Shown here: one piece after another, positions 34,478-44,163 of the stretch | How positions within the stretch are numbered: the stretch's first letter is position 1 | How the letters are laid out: every line of letters begins with the position of its first letter | DNA from: Flavobacterium sp. SUN052 | GTDB taxonomy: Bacteria; Bacteroidota; Bacteroidia; Flavobacteriales; Flavobacteriaceae | NCBI RefSeq assembly: GCF_028867935.1 | Contig: NZ_JAPQNS010000008.1 | Location: forward strand, 62,001-126,000 | Direction of reading: 5' to 3' | Length of the DNA: 64,000 bases | Made by a program: the position numbers and the translations under genes | The notes under the pieces: generated by a model | Databases searched by the model: none | What the model was told of the DNA's origin: nothing | The model's input: the letters and a program-made list of their open reading frames with translations, nothing else

Positions 34478-37447
34478 ATGAAAAAAGTTTTATGCCAATT
34501 GGGTAATGGCTACACCCTGTGGTTGTCACTTCTGCTGATCAGTCACTTGGCACTTGGGCAACAGCAATTCGTAACGGGCAAGGTGCTCGATGCTGAGAAT
34601 AACACGCCCATTCCAGGCGTAACGGTCCTGCTCAAAAATACCACTCAAGGAACCACCACGGGTGCTGATGGCGTATTCCGACTTTCTGTACCTGATGGTG
34701 CGCAAACATTGATATTTTCTTACGTGGGCTATCAGCCGCAGGAAGTTCAGGCTTCGGCTGCCCCCCTTACGATTGTGCTGCGGGCAGACCAGCAAACGCT
34801 CAATGAAGTCGTTGTCGTTGGCTACGGTTCGGCGACCAAGAAAGAGCTGACCGGGTCTATCATCAGTGTAGGGCCAAAAGAATTCAACAAGGGAAACGTC
34901 AACTCGCTCAGTTCGCTGTTGCAGGGTAAAGTGGCCGGTCTGACCATCTCTAAACAAGGCAGTGACCCTACCCGGGCCGCTTCGGTGCTATTGCGTGGCC
35001 CCTCCACCTTGGCGGGAAGCACGGAGCCTTTCTATGTGATTGATGGAGTGCCGGGGGCCAACATCGGCACCATAGCGCCTGAGGACATCGTAGCTGTGGA
35101 CGTGCTGAAAGATGCCGCCAGTACGGCTATTTACGGAACCCGGGCTGCTAACGGGGTGATTATCGTCACCACCAAACGTGGTAAGTCGGGGGCAGCTACC
35201 CTGAGCTACAGTGCGTTTTATGGCCTTGAACGTATCTCGAAACGACAGGAAGTAGCGGGTGGTGATGAACTCCGTGCCTATCTGAAGTCGGTGAACAGAA
35301 CGCTGTCGAGTGTCGACGACGACGGGGCCAACACCGACTGGCAAAAAGCCATTACCCGGGAGGGCAGCAGCCGCAATCATCACCTGTCGTTTGGTGGAGG
35401 CTCTCCGGAAACCCGCTATCAGGTGTCGTTTGGGTATTACGGACAAACAGGCGTGGTTAAAAAATCTGATTTTGAGCGCTATACTGGCCGTATCAACCTC
35501 GACCACTCGATGTTTAAGAACAAGGCCCGGATAGCGATTAACCTCGGCAGCGTATTCTCCAACGGTAATAACATCAACTACGACGCCCTTTTTCAGGCGA
35601 CCAACTACCTCCCCACGGTGAACATCTATAATGCGGATGGTACGTACAAGGAAAACTACGGTCGACAGGTGTATTATAATCCAGTAGCCCTCATTGAGCA
35701 GCAAACTGATCAGTTTAAAAATATGAACCTGACGGCAAATGGTCGACTGTCGGTAGACCTGCTGCCCGGCCTAACCTACACGCTGAGTGGTTCGTATGAG
35801 TTTCGAAACCGCGCGTTCAACTTCTATCAGGATCGCAACTCCTACCTGGCCCGTAGTACACAAGGATTTGCGTCGCGGGGCAATTACAACGGTGGCAGTA
35901 AAATTCTGGAAACCTATGCCAACTACGATAAAGTATTTGGGACTCACGACCTGAAGTTGCTCGCAGGGTACTCCTATCAGTACGATTTCAACAACGATGG
36001 CATTCAGGGCCAGAACACCAATTTCCTGTTGGATGACCTCTCCTACTATGGAATTGGGCTGGGTTCGCCCGTTGCCGGCTATAACCAATTGGCAGGCCTG
36101 AATACCTTGTCGGACAACAAGCTGATTTCGTTTTACAGCCGAGTTAACTACGCCTACAAAGGCAAATATCTGTTAAACGCATCGTTACGTCGGGATGGTT
36201 CGTCGCGCTTTGGCGATAATAACAAATGGGCCATGTTCCCAGCTGCATCCGTCGCTTGGCGTTTATCCGAAGAGTCGTTTATAAAGTCAATTTCAGCTAT
36301 CAACGACCTTAAGCTGCGGGTAGGCTATGGCGTGTCGGGTTTCCAGGCTATTCCGCCTTATGGCTCGCTGCAAGGATACCGGGCCTCTGCCAAAGCCTAT
36401 TATAACGGGGCCTACATCAACGCATTTGGGTTGGCCCGATTAGCCAATCCCGACCTGAAATGGGAAAAAACCGCTACGGCCAATATCGGATTGGATTTCG
36501 CTCTGTTCAAAGGGCGGCTGTCGGGGTCAGTAGACGTATACGACAAAACCACCACCGACATGATTTACACCTATACCCTACCCGTGCCGCCCTTCCCAGT
36601 TTCTGAAATACAGGCTAACGGAGGAGAGATGAACAACCGGGGCGTTGAGCTGGTGCTGAATTACGATGTGATTAACAAAGACAAATTTTCCTGGACGACA
36701 GTCCTGAATTATGCAACAAACAAAAACAAAATCGTGAGTCTGTCGCAGGGTGTCTACGCCAAACAATACGAATACAGTGGGAACATTGGCGGTCGTGGCT
36801 TCTCATTCATCGGTACGCAGATTATTCAGCCGGGTTATCCGGTTGGGACGTTCTATCTGTTTCCCTACGCCGGGCAGGACCCGGCTACGAAACAGTTTCT
36901 GTATACTAACAGTAAGGGGGAACAAGTAACCGTCAGCAAGTTAGTAACTCCCACCGATCAGCGGATTATCACCTCGGGTAGCGCCCTGCCTAAGTTCACA
37001 TTCGGCTGGACCAACACGCTCTCGTATAACAAACTCAGCCTGAATTTTCTACTGCGGGGCGTGTATGGCAATAAAATTCTGAACGGGCAGGCCACCAACC
37101 TCGCCCGGCTCGCCGAAGCCACTGCCTATAATTCATCGAAAGATGCCATTGAGCGCGGTAATCCCGATGCGCCCATGTACTCAACCTACTTCCTCGAAGA
37201 TGGCTCGTACCTGCGGCTCGATAATGCCACCTTATCATACGCTCTTCCCCGAACCCGCATTTTCAAAACGGCGTCGGTGTACGTAACGGGCCAAAACCTG
37301 TTCACGATTACCCATTTTACCGGAGCCGATCCCGAGGTAAACCTCAGTGGCAAGCAGCCGGGCATTGTGGGTATCAACGCCAACGGTATCGAGCCGATCT
37401 ACTTCAAGACTCGCTCGTTCACAGCTGGCCTGAACATTAACTTTTAA
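34478..37447 (+). CDS. SusC2: TonB-linked outer-membrane glycan transporter
   Basis: SusC-family transporter of 990 residues. The frame is open upstream to 34292, but the ATG at 34478 gives a proper signal peptide (MKKVLCQLGN onward, ending near LALGQ) while the upstream extension has no secretion signal. An Ig-like carboxypeptidase-regulatory domain (30-103) precedes TLNEVVVVGYGSATKKELTGS, a plug (LLRGPSTLAGSTEPFYVIDG) and a barrel ending in NINF. It works with SusD2, which starts 16 bases downstream. Confidence 0.95.
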   Translation: MKKVLCQLGNGYTLWLSLLLISHLALGQQQFVTGKVLDAENNTPIPGVTVLLKNTTQGTTTGADGVFRLSVPDGAQTLIFSYVGYQPQEVQASAAPLTIVLRADQQTLNEVVVVGYGSATKKELTGSIISVGPKEFNKGNVNSLSSLLQGKVAGLTISKQGSDPTRAASVLLRGPSTLAGSTEPFYVIDGVPGANIGTIAPEDIVAVDVLKDAASTAIYGTRAANGVIIVTTKRGKSGAATLSYSAFYGLERISKRQEVAGGDELRAYLKSVNRTLSSVDDDGANTDWQKAITREGSSRNHHLSFGGGSPETRYQVSFGYYGQTGVVKKSDFERYTGRINLDHSMFKNKARIAINLGSVFSNGNNINYDALFQATNYLPTVNIYNADGTYKENYGRQVYYNPVALIEQQTDQFKNMNLTANGRLSVDLLPGLTYTLSGSYEFRNRAFNFYQDRNSYLARSTQGFASRGNYNGGSKILETYANYDKVFGTHDLKLLAGYSYQYDFNNDGIQGQNTNFLLDDLSYYGIGLGSPVAGYNQLAGLNTLSDNKLISFYSRVNYAYKGKYLLNASLRRDGSSRFGDNNKWAMFPAASVAWRLSEESFIKSISAINDLKLRVGYGVSGFQAIPPYGSLQGYRASAKAYYNGAYINAFGLARLANPDLKWEKTATANIGLDFALFKGRLSGSVDVYDKTTTDMIYTYTLPVPPFPVSEIQANGGEMNNRGVELVLNYDVINKDKFSWTTVLNYATNKNKIVSLSQGVYAKQYEYSGNIGGRGFSFIGTQIIQPGYPVGTFYLFPYAGQDPATKQFLYTNSKGEQVTVSKLVTPTDQRIITSGSALPKFTFGWTNTLSYNKLSLNFLLRGVYGNKILNGQATNLARLAEATAYNSSKDAIERGNPDAPMYSTYFLEDGSYLRLDNATLSYALPRTRIFKTASVYVTGQNLFTITHFTGADPEVNLSGKQPGIVGINANGIEPIYFKTRSFTAGLNINF

Positions 37448-37463
37448 TCGCCAAATCGTCATC

Positions 37464-39011
37464 ATGAAAACCATCGTTAAATACACCTTAATTGCAGCCC
37501 TGTCGGCTACTGGGTGGAGCTGCACCGATTTGCAGGAGATTGACAGCAGCAGTTTCAACGCTACGAACTTCCCGAATCCATCGAACCCGCAGACGTACCA
37601 GGTGATTGCACTGGACCCAATTGCTTATCTGAGGAACATGCTGGCCAATCAGCAAACCTGGGAGGTACACGAAACAGTGACCGACGAATGTGTGGTGCCT
37701 ACCCGTGGTTCCGACTGGTTCGACGGTAACCGCTGGCGGGACTTTCACTATCATGATTTCAAATCGGATAACAACCGGCTCATCAATGCCTGGAACTGGG
37801 CTTACTTCGGTATCAGCAAATCGAACAGCGCCTTAAAAGTGCTGGAGGAGGCAGACCCCTCGGCCATGAGGGATAACTATATCGGCCAGGTGAAGGCCGT
37901 TCGTGCTTATTACTACTGGCATATGCTCGATCTGTTTGGTAACGTCCCTATCGTTACCAAACCTGACTTGTCGGAGGGGCTTCCCACGAATAGTGCCCGT
38001 GCAGATGTGTTTAAGTTCATCGAAACGGATTTGCTGGCGGCCGAGAAAGTGCTTTCGGCGGATGTGAACGCTTTAACGTACGGCGTACCTACCAAGTGGT
38101 TTGCCAAGGGCCTATTGACTAAGATGTACCTGAATGCTGAAGTGTATACCGGTACACCTCGGTGGGACGACGCCATTAAACAGGCCGACGAGATTATTGC
38201 ATCCAGCAAATTTGCCTTCACCGACGATTACCTGTCGATTTTCGCCTACAATAACGGTCCGCAGATCAAGGAGATCATCTTTGCCATTGCGCAAAGCGCC
38301 AACGACAATGCATCGATGCAGACGTTTCCGCAGCGGTTTCTGCCTAAGGAGTTCAGTAACTCGGTCGACTACAAAGGGGCAACCTGGGCTGGTTATAGCG
38401 CCCTTCCTGAGTTCTATAATACCTATGATGACCCCAAAGACATCCGCAATAAACAGTGGTATGTGGGGCCGCAAACCTTCTCAAATGGGCAGCCTGTGAA
38501 ATTGGGTGCCAAGCAGGTAAATATTACGAACACGATGGTATGGGGTAAAGCGAATCCGGCCAACCCGTTCGATCTGGGCAACTGCGACGAATGTTACTGG
38601 CAGGGTGTGAAGAACATGAAATATGGGTTTGACCCCAGTTCGACCAACGCTAACCAAAGCAACGACTTTGTTATTCTGCGTTACACGGACATTGTTCTGA
38701 TGAAGGCTGAGGCCGAAGCTCGCAAAGCAAACAACCCGGCATTAGCCCTTACGGCCGTCAATCAGGTGCGTAGCAAACGAGGAGCCTCTCCCCTAACGTC
38801 TCTCACCTGGCAGGGATTGCTGGACGAGCGGGGCCGTGAATTCGCTTACGAAATGTGGCGTCGCAACGACCTCATCCGGTTCGGAGCATGGGGTAAGCCC
38901 TGGGGATTGAAACCCAATACTGAGACCCAGCCGTTCAAGCGTATTTTTCCGATTCCGCTTCAGCAGTTACAAGCCAAGTCAAAGCTGAAACAGAATCCGG
39001 GTTACAATTAA
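37464..39011 (+). CDS. SusD2: surface glycan-binding lipoprotein
   Basis: 515-residue SusD/RagB lipoprotein with the signal MKTIVKYTLIAALSATGWSC (lipobox Cys20). The family pattern is visible in AVRAYYYWHMLDLFGNVPIVT, TKWFAKGLLTKMYLNAEVYTG, VILRYTDIVLMKAEAEARK, GREFAYEMWRRNDLIRFGAW and the C-terminal FPIPLQQLQAKSKLKQNPGY. It partners SusC2 and is followed by a terminator, though the beta-helix lipoproteins downstream may be linked by read-through. Confidence 0.95.
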   Translation: MKTIVKYTLIAALSATGWSCTDLQEIDSSSFNATNFPNPSNPQTYQVIALDPIAYLRNMLANQQTWEVHETVTDECVVPTRGSDWFDGNRWRDFHYHDFKSDNNRLINAWNWAYFGISKSNSALKVLEEADPSAMRDNYIGQVKAVRAYYYWHMLDLFGNVPIVTKPDLSEGLPTNSARADVFKFIETDLLAAEKVLSADVNALTYGVPTKWFAKGLLTKMYLNAEVYTGTPRWDDAIKQADEIIASSKFAFTDDYLSIFAYNNGPQIKEIIFAIAQSANDNASMQTFPQRFLPKEFSNSVDYKGATWAGYSALPEFYNTYDDPKDIRNKQWYVGPQTFSNGQPVKLGAKQVNITNTMVWGKANPANPFDLGNCDECYWQGVKNMKYGFDPSSTNANQSNDFVILRYTDIVLMKAEAEARKANNPALALTAVNQVRSKRGASPLTSLTWQGLLDERGREFAYEMWRRNDLIRFGAWGKPWGLKPNTETQPFKRIFPIPLQQLQAKSKLKQNPGYN

Positions 39012-39035
39012 TTAGGTGATTAATAGAATGAACTC

Positions 39036-39068
39036 AAAAAGCGCTGGCGGTTGATCAGCGTTTTTTTT
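39036..39068 (+). terminator. Intrinsic terminator after SusD2
   Basis: CGCTG (39042-39046) pairs with CAGCG (39056-39060), extended by an A-run before and an 8-T run after. The location 25 bases past the SusD2 stop fits a rho-independent terminator. Confidence 0.8.
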
Positions 39069-39200
39069 GTCCACTCAAATTAGCTCTCCTGTCCACATGT
39101 AGAAATCAGAATACTAGAGCCAAAAGTACACACAAATACAGCAGATGAAAGGGCGTGAATGAGTCAACTTCGACCTGAGTTTACTAAACACATACCTTAT

Positions 39201-40430
39201 ATGTCCTTATCCTTCCTGACCAAAGCCTCTCTGGCTGGTCTATTCCTGCTTGGCGGTATAGCCTGTACGAATTCCACCCCGGTTCGCCCCGCCCAGGGGG
39301 CAGCCGAATCGGCCCGAATTACCGCTGACCCCGCCTGGTTCACGGCGGAAGGTTTTACGGGCAAAGCTATCTGGGATGCTGTCACCGGGACACTCACCTT
39401 CACGCAAAGTATTTCATTGGGGCAGGGTGATTACGGCGGTGATTACAAAAATGATTTTTACTTCCAGGTACCTAACGATGTGAACACCATCATCATTAAT
39501 AATGGGGTTACGGTCACAGGTGGTTTCCGGGTCAACTTTGGCAGTACATCCGTCAACCATAATGTTACTGTACAGGGGCAAACAGCCGGTGGTACGGCGC
39601 GGGTCTTTGGTACTTCGCTTTCGGGCTGGGTCTGGGGGCCCGACCGGCAGTCAGGCAACGCCGACGACATTGCCGATAACGAAAAATGGAAATATGGACT
39701 CTTCAGCACTACAGGCAGCGGCTTCCGGCTGACAGTGAAGAACCTCAAACTGGAAAATTCCCGGTCTTATAACATCACCTCGTTTTCGAATCCTATTACG
39801 GTTGACAACTGCTTCATTGTGGATTCGCGGCCAACGGATGGTATTAACTGCGATGGTTTCAGTGCTGGAGCGGGTTCGGTTGTTAAAAACAGTACGTTTC
39901 AGGTCACAGACGATGCTATCAAGCTCTATAAAGACCTCACGGTAACCAACGTAACAATTAACCTGCGACGTAATGGAGCTGCTTTTCAGTTGGGCTGGGG
40001 CAGTGAGTCTACAAACACATCTACGCTGACAAATGTACTCGTTAATGGTCAGTCGCCGGACAACTACACGAATCTCCCAAAAGAAGGTGGCGGTACCATT
40101 TCAGGTACGGCCTATAATCGGGGATTATTTAGCTGGGTATCGGGCGGTGCCAGCACGACCCGCACCATCACCATCGACGGACTGAAAACGACCGGCCTAG
40201 CCAGTGCAATCATGTTCGCAGGAAACAATACCTGGCGGGAATATCCCACCTTCGAGGTTGGTTCAACAAGCGCAACGATTAATATGACCGGCAGTAATCT
40301 CAACATTACCTGCCGGCAAGCCGCGGCAAACACCAAAGGTAATTTCACGCTGAATATGTGTGGATCAACCGCCAAGAGCGCCACCTATAGCTGCGGAACG
40401 GGCAACAGCGTAACGGGCGATACAAATTAG
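39201..40430 (+). CDS. Lipoprotein beta-helix protein, tandem copy 1
   Basis: About 409 residues. The start chosen is ATG 39201 (MSLSFLTKASLAGLFLLGGIAC, lipobox Cys22); an ATG 42 bases upstream gives no signal. The body is a right-handed parallel beta-helix: VNTIIINNGVTVTGGF, LTVKNLKLENSRSYNITSF, VDNCFIVDSRPTDGINCDGF, NSTFQVTDDAIKLY, TINLRRNGAAFQLGW. The CDG (Asp218) and TDDA (Asp237, Asp238) spacing resembles the Asp triad of GH28/GH49 polysaccharide hydrolases. It may be a surface hydrolase or lyase-like enzyme. Its nearest neighbour is a paralogue 28 bases downstream with very similar sequence. Confidence 0.82.
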   Translation: MSLSFLTKASLAGLFLLGGIACTNSTPVRPAQGAAESARITADPAWFTAEGFTGKAIWDAVTGTLTFTQSISLGQGDYGGDYKNDFYFQVPNDVNTIIINNGVTVTGGFRVNFGSTSVNHNVTVQGQTAGGTARVFGTSLSGWVWGPDRQSGNADDIADNEKWKYGLFSTTGSGFRLTVKNLKLENSRSYNITSFSNPITVDNCFIVDSRPTDGINCDGFSAGAGSVVKNSTFQVTDDAIKLYKDLTVTNVTINLRRNGAAFQLGWGSESTNTSTLTNVLVNGQSPDNYTNLPKEGGGTISGTAYNRGLFSWVSGGASTTRTITIDGLKTTGLASAIMFAGNNTWREYPTFEVGSTSATINMTGSNLNITCRQAAANTKGNFTLNMCGSTAKSATYSCGTGNSVTGDTN

Positions 40431-40458
40431 TTTATTCATGTTCCTAAACAATTCTTTT

Positions 40459-41682
40459 ATGAAACTTACCAATTTTTCAAAATCCTCTGTCGCCTGTCTG
40501 TTACTAGCTGTTTCTGCCTGCACAACACCTTCGGGCGTCGTCCCAACGTCGACCAATGATTTAGCCCGTATTGCGGCTGATCCTACCTGGTTTACTGATG
40601 AAGGATTTACAGGTAAAGCCACCTGGAATGCAATCACCGGCACCCTCACCTTCACCCAGAACATTTCGTTTGGGCAGGGTGATTACGGGGGCGATTACCT
40701 CAACGACTTCTATTTCCAGGTCCCAAATGAGGTAAACACGATCATCATCAACAATGGAGTAACGGTAACAGGCGGCTTCCGGGCTAACTTCGGAACTGGG
40801 GCTGTAACCCATAACCTGACCATTCAGGGACAAACGGTGGGCGGTACAGCACGCGTGTTTGGTACGAACACCATCGGCTGGACGTGGGGACCCGACCGGC
40901 AATCGGGCACGGCTGATGACATTGTGCCAACCGACAAATGGAAATATAGCTTATTCAGCGCATCAGGCAGCGGGTTCCGGATGATAATCAAGAACCTTAA
41001 ACTCGAGAACTCCCGGGTGTTCAACATCACGGCCTTTACCGTACCTATCACCGTTGACAACTGCTTTATCGTTGATTCGCGGGCATCTGATGGGGTTAAC
41101 TGCGACGGATTCCGGGGTGGCGATGGTTCTATCGTGAAAAACAGCACCTTTCAGGTTACCGACGATGCCATCAAATTCTACGATGATCTCACGGTGACCA
41201 ACGTGACGATTAATGTCCGGCGCAATGGCGCGGCTTTCCAAATGGGCTGGAGTGGCGAAGGCGCCAATACGGGCACCATTACCAACGTATTAGTGAACGG
41301 CATCTCACCCGACAACATTACGAATGGAACCAAAGAAGGGGGCGGCACCATTTCAGGCACGGCCTATAATCGGGGGTTATTTAGCTGGGTGTCCGGTTCG
41401 GCCAACAGCACGCGCAACCTGACGATCAACGGACTAAAAACAACTGGACTGGCCAATGCCGTCATGTTTGCTGGTAGCGGTCAGTGGCGGGCCTACCCCA
41501 CCTTTGAGATAGGTTCAACTACGGCAACACTTAGCATGAGCGGCAGTAACCTGGCCATCGCCTGTCGGCAGGCCGCGGTCAACACCAAGGGTAATTTCAC
41601 TTTGACTATGTGTAGCTCTACAACAAAAAGTGCCACCTACAGCTGCGGTACGGGAAGCACTGTAACAGGTGATACGAATTAG
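40459..41682 (+). CDS. Lipoprotein beta-helix protein, tandem copy 2
   Basis: About 407 residues, clearly duplicated from the gene just upstream; most blocks align without gaps (ITADPAWFT/IAADPTWFT, PDRQSGNADDIA/PDRQSGTADDIV, VTDDAIKLY/VTDDAIKFY, YNRGLFSWVSG in both). The start chosen is ATG 40459 with lipobox Cys21 (LLLAVSAC); an ATG 21 bases upstream is possible. The Asp pattern (CDGF, TDDA) is kept, which argues that both copies are active. Divergence is strongest at the N-terminus and in surface turns. The stop codon lies inside the left arm of a 36-bp inverted repeat. Confidence 0.82.
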   Translation: MKLTNFSKSSVACLLLAVSACTTPSGVVPTSTNDLARIAADPTWFTDEGFTGKATWNAITGTLTFTQNISFGQGDYGGDYLNDFYFQVPNEVNTIIINNGVTVTGGFRANFGTGAVTHNLTIQGQTVGGTARVFGTNTIGWTWGPDRQSGTADDIVPTDKWKYSLFSASGSGFRMIIKNLKLENSRVFNITAFTVPITVDNCFIVDSRASDGVNCDGFRGGDGSIVKNSTFQVTDDAIKFYDDLTVTNVTINVRRNGAAFQMGWSGEGANTGTITNVLVNGISPDNITNGTKEGGGTISGTAYNRGLFSWVSGSANSTRNLTINGLKTTGLANAVMFAGSGQWRAYPTFEIGSTTATLSMSGSNLAIACRQAAVNTKGNFTLTMCSSTTKSATYSCGTGSTVTGDTN

Positions 41683-41763
41683 ACATTGCATTCAGCATCA
41701 TTGGTTGTCATTCATTGCTTTTAAGAAGAATGACAACCAATGATGCTGAATGCAATGTCTAAT
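41678..41763. terminator. Perfect 36-bp inverted repeat at convergent gene ends
   Basis: Arms 41678-41713 and 41728-41763 are exact reverse complements with a 14-base spacer. The left arm includes the stop codon of the lipoprotein gene, and the right arm ends 8 bases before the stop of the DUF4380 gene on the other strand. It would give a very stable hairpin at the 3' end of both transcripts. There is no T-run, so it may end or protect RNA rather than be a standard terminator. Confidence 0.75.
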
Positions 41764-41771
41764 AGTGGCCC

Positions 41772-42791
41772 TCATTTACACCCATCAACCAGTTGCTGAA
41801 TAGCAGGAACATCAGCGGTGCGGTTAAGCGGGAATGCATAATCGAGTAGCCACCAGGTTTCGGTGAAGGAGGCAGACCTGCCTGGTCTGATAGTCTCCCA
41901 GGGACCAATCGGCTCGATCTCAGTCATACGCGTACCGTTATACCAAATCGAAGTCGTTGCGCCGGTCATTTCACCGTAGGGCTTGGCTGCATCCACGGAG
42001 TATTTCTTGATAAACAACAGATTATTGGTTGCCAGATAAGCCAGCCAACCTGCCTGTCCATCCATCACGAACTTGGGCCGGGTAGGTGGACCGTTAATCG
42101 CCAGAATCGGCTGCCCGTCAGCACCGGTACGTACCTGAATGGTTGGTTCGGGAGCCGGTTTAAAGTCCATCACATCGCCAGGGCCGTAAATGATGTAGCC
42201 TTTCGGGAAGCGGCTGCTGGGGTTGAGGGGTGTCAGGCTGATACCTCCACCAAGCGCAAAGGTTCGACCCCAGTGATTGTACCGCTTTGTGGATTTCGAT
42301 ACGTTCCGAATGGTCTGCGTGCAACTTAGTCTCGACGACGTCGCGTCCAGCGAAAACGTCCGGGTAAGCTGCACACCCGTCACGGTATCGGGCAGGCTAA
42401 TCAGGCAGGCCGCGTGGTTGTTTAGGATTGCTGCTTTCCAGGGGCCAGCCCACAACACCGGATGGGACGGGTTTATTTTCTCCGGTCCAATGTCGAAACG
42501 ACCACCCGTCGGCTGCGTCAGTTTGGGGGTCGTTTGCAGGGTAAGTCCATTCTGCGTGCTGTCGACGTACAGCACATTCTGGCCATTGCGTTCATAAACA
42601 AGTACCCGCCCTCCGGCGTTGGGTTCCAGCACAACCCGAACTGTCCCATTCCGCAACTCCACGCATCCATTGTACCCATGTGAATTGATGAAACGCGCAG
42701 TCGACTGAGCAACACCAAATGGACCTATCAGCAAGAGTATAGTCAGCAATTGATAGCGGATCAGGGTATTCGTTTTAGCGAAATTGCACAT
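41772..42791 (-). CDS. DUF4380 secreted protein
   Basis: 339 residues with a signal peptide ending near GPFGVAQ (about residue 29). The pattern CVELRNGTVRVVLEPNAGGRVLVYERNGQNVLYVD and later WGRTFALGGG and WLAYLATNNLLFIKKY fit DUF4380, a beta-sandwich with the fold of galactose mutarotase and glycoside hydrolase accessory domains. Function is unknown; sugar binding or epimerase-like activity is plausible. It is the last gene of a four-gene run, and its start overlaps the stop of the beta-helix gene by 17 bases. Confidence 0.78.
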   Translation of the reverse strand: MCNFAKTNTLIRYQLLTILLLIGPFGVAQSTARFINSHGYNGCVELRNGTVRVVLEPNAGGRVLVYERNGQNVLYVDSTQNGLTLQTTPKLTQPTGGRFDIGPEKINPSHPVLWAGPWKAAILNNHAACLISLPDTVTGVQLTRTFSLDATSSRLSCTQTIRNVSKSTKRYNHWGRTFALGGGISLTPLNPSSRFPKGYIIYGPGDVMDFKPAPEPTIQVRTGADGQPILAINGPPTRPKFVMDGQAGWLAYLATNNLLFIKKYSVDAAKPYGEMTGATTSIWYNGTRMTEIEPIGPWETIRPGRSASFTETWWLLDYAFPLNRTADVPAIQQLVDGCK

Positions 42792-44163
42792 TGCGGGTTG
42801 TTTCGGGGTCGATGATGAAATCGCGGCCGGGAGCGGTGATTTTCTTGCCGTCGATGGTAATGTTCTCGAAGGTAACGTTACTGATGAGGTGTTTCTCGTC
42901 GTGACCCATCACCAGGCTGGGGATGCGCTGCCTGCCGTAATACTCAATGTTGCGAAAGGTCAGGTCGGAGAGCGAGCCTTTATCGGGGTTCCATTCGGCC
43001 CATCGATTTGGCTTGGTAACAATATGGATCATCCGCCAGTCGGAGTTGTCGATACGGATGCTGTCGAATAGAAAGCGACTCTTGTGCGCGCTGGCACCGT
43101 GTACCGAACAGATCACCGATTCGTTCTCATTGTCCCATTCGTGCTCCACCCGAATCACATCGATGTTGATGGCCTGGCAGTTGGAAAAGTCTTTGGTGCC
43201 GTTCCAGCCTATCTGAAACGGGGCTCCGTTTTCCATCTGCCAGATCACGCAGTTCCGGGCCACGGTGTTGGTGCTGTACAGCTTGATCGCGTCGTCGTTG
43301 ACCTTGAAAAAACAGTTTTCAATAAGCGCGTTTTCGCCTGTTGAGGTACCGTCGGTGCTAAACCACCACCCCATCATTTTCACATTGCGAATCTGGTGCC
43401 CCTGCCCGCTGAAGGTTATCATAAACCGGGGTGCGTGGATGATGATCAATCCCTCGACCAGAATGCTACGGGCGTTCCGCATCGAAATCATGTGATCGGC
43501 GGTACGGGCTGCATAGTCTTCGCCCGACAGAATACCACGCCCGCGGATGGTGATACCTTCGCTGTTTTCGCTGTAAAATTGTCCTTTGATATAAGCCCCG
43601 CCGTGCACATACACCGTTTTTCCGCTGGGAACTCGGTATTTCTCCCCAATCTGGTGCAGCCCAGGCCCGAAATAGATTACGTTGGTATCGCTCGGGTTGG
43701 GTACGTTCATTTCGAGCGGGTTGGCGAAAATGAGCAGTGGGTGCGTGATTTTTAGGCCCCGCTCAAACTCAACCGAATAGTGCCCCGGCTTCGAGAGGTC
43801 AAACGTCACGCTTGTCCCTTCTTTCTGCACCGCTACCCCTCGGTTGCGGGGCAACACCTGACAAAAATCAACCGCCCCGTTCAGCCGGGTCACGCGCACA
43901 GTCATCGTACCGCTAAATGAGAAATTAACCCAGGCTGTCGTTTTAGCGTTGTTGGTATAGTGCATCGCCTTCATCTGGTACACAAACGACTCCACCCTTT
44001 TACCGTTCTGCATCAGCTCGACGTGGTATTCGGTCGAGGGCATGATGTACGGGTTTCCAGCCCGAATGTTCTCGGTGGCTGGGTAGGTGATCAGTTTGGC
44101 CTGTGCGGGAGCGCAAAACCAGAGCAGGCTCAGCAGGTACCCAAAGTAAGCAACGTGTTTCAT
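42775..44163 (-). CDS. Beta-helix glycoside hydrolase, GH49/GH28 (clan GH-N) like
   Basis: 462-residue secreted protein; the signal ends near APAQA (residue 22). An N-terminal beta-sandwich (about 23-155; HYSVEFERGLKITHPLLIFANPLE) precedes the parallel beta-helix (IYFGPGLHQIG, TIRGRGILSGEDYAAR, HQIRNVKMMGWW). FSTDG (Asp271) and KVNDDAIKLY (Asp290, Asp291) followed by CVIWQMENGAPFQIGWN match the catalytic layout of GH49 dextranases, with Asp-Asp before an aromatic strand. It overlaps both neighbours (4 bases upstream, 17 downstream). The substrate may be pectic or another acidic glycan rather than dextran. Confidence 0.83.
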   Translation of the reverse strand: MKHVAYFGYLLSLLWFCAPAQAKLITYPATENIRAGNPYIMPSTEYHVELMQNGKRVESFVYQMKAMHYTNNAKTTAWVNFSFSGTMTVRVTRLNGAVDFCQVLPRNRGVAVQKEGTSVTFDLSKPGHYSVEFERGLKITHPLLIFANPLEMNVPNPSDTNVIYFGPGLHQIGEKYRVPSGKTVYVHGGAYIKGQFYSENSEGITIRGRGILSGEDYAARTADHMISMRNARSILVEGLIIIHAPRFMITFSGQGHQIRNVKMMGWWFSTDGTSTGENALIENCFFKVNDDAIKLYSTNTVARNCVIWQMENGAPFQIGWNGTKDFSNCQAINIDVIRVEHEWDNENESVICSVHGASAHKSRFLFDSIRIDNSDWRMIHIVTKPNRWAEWNPDKGSLSDLTFRNIEYYGRQRIPSLVMGHDEKHLISNVTFENITIDGKKITAPGRDFIIDPETTRNVQFR

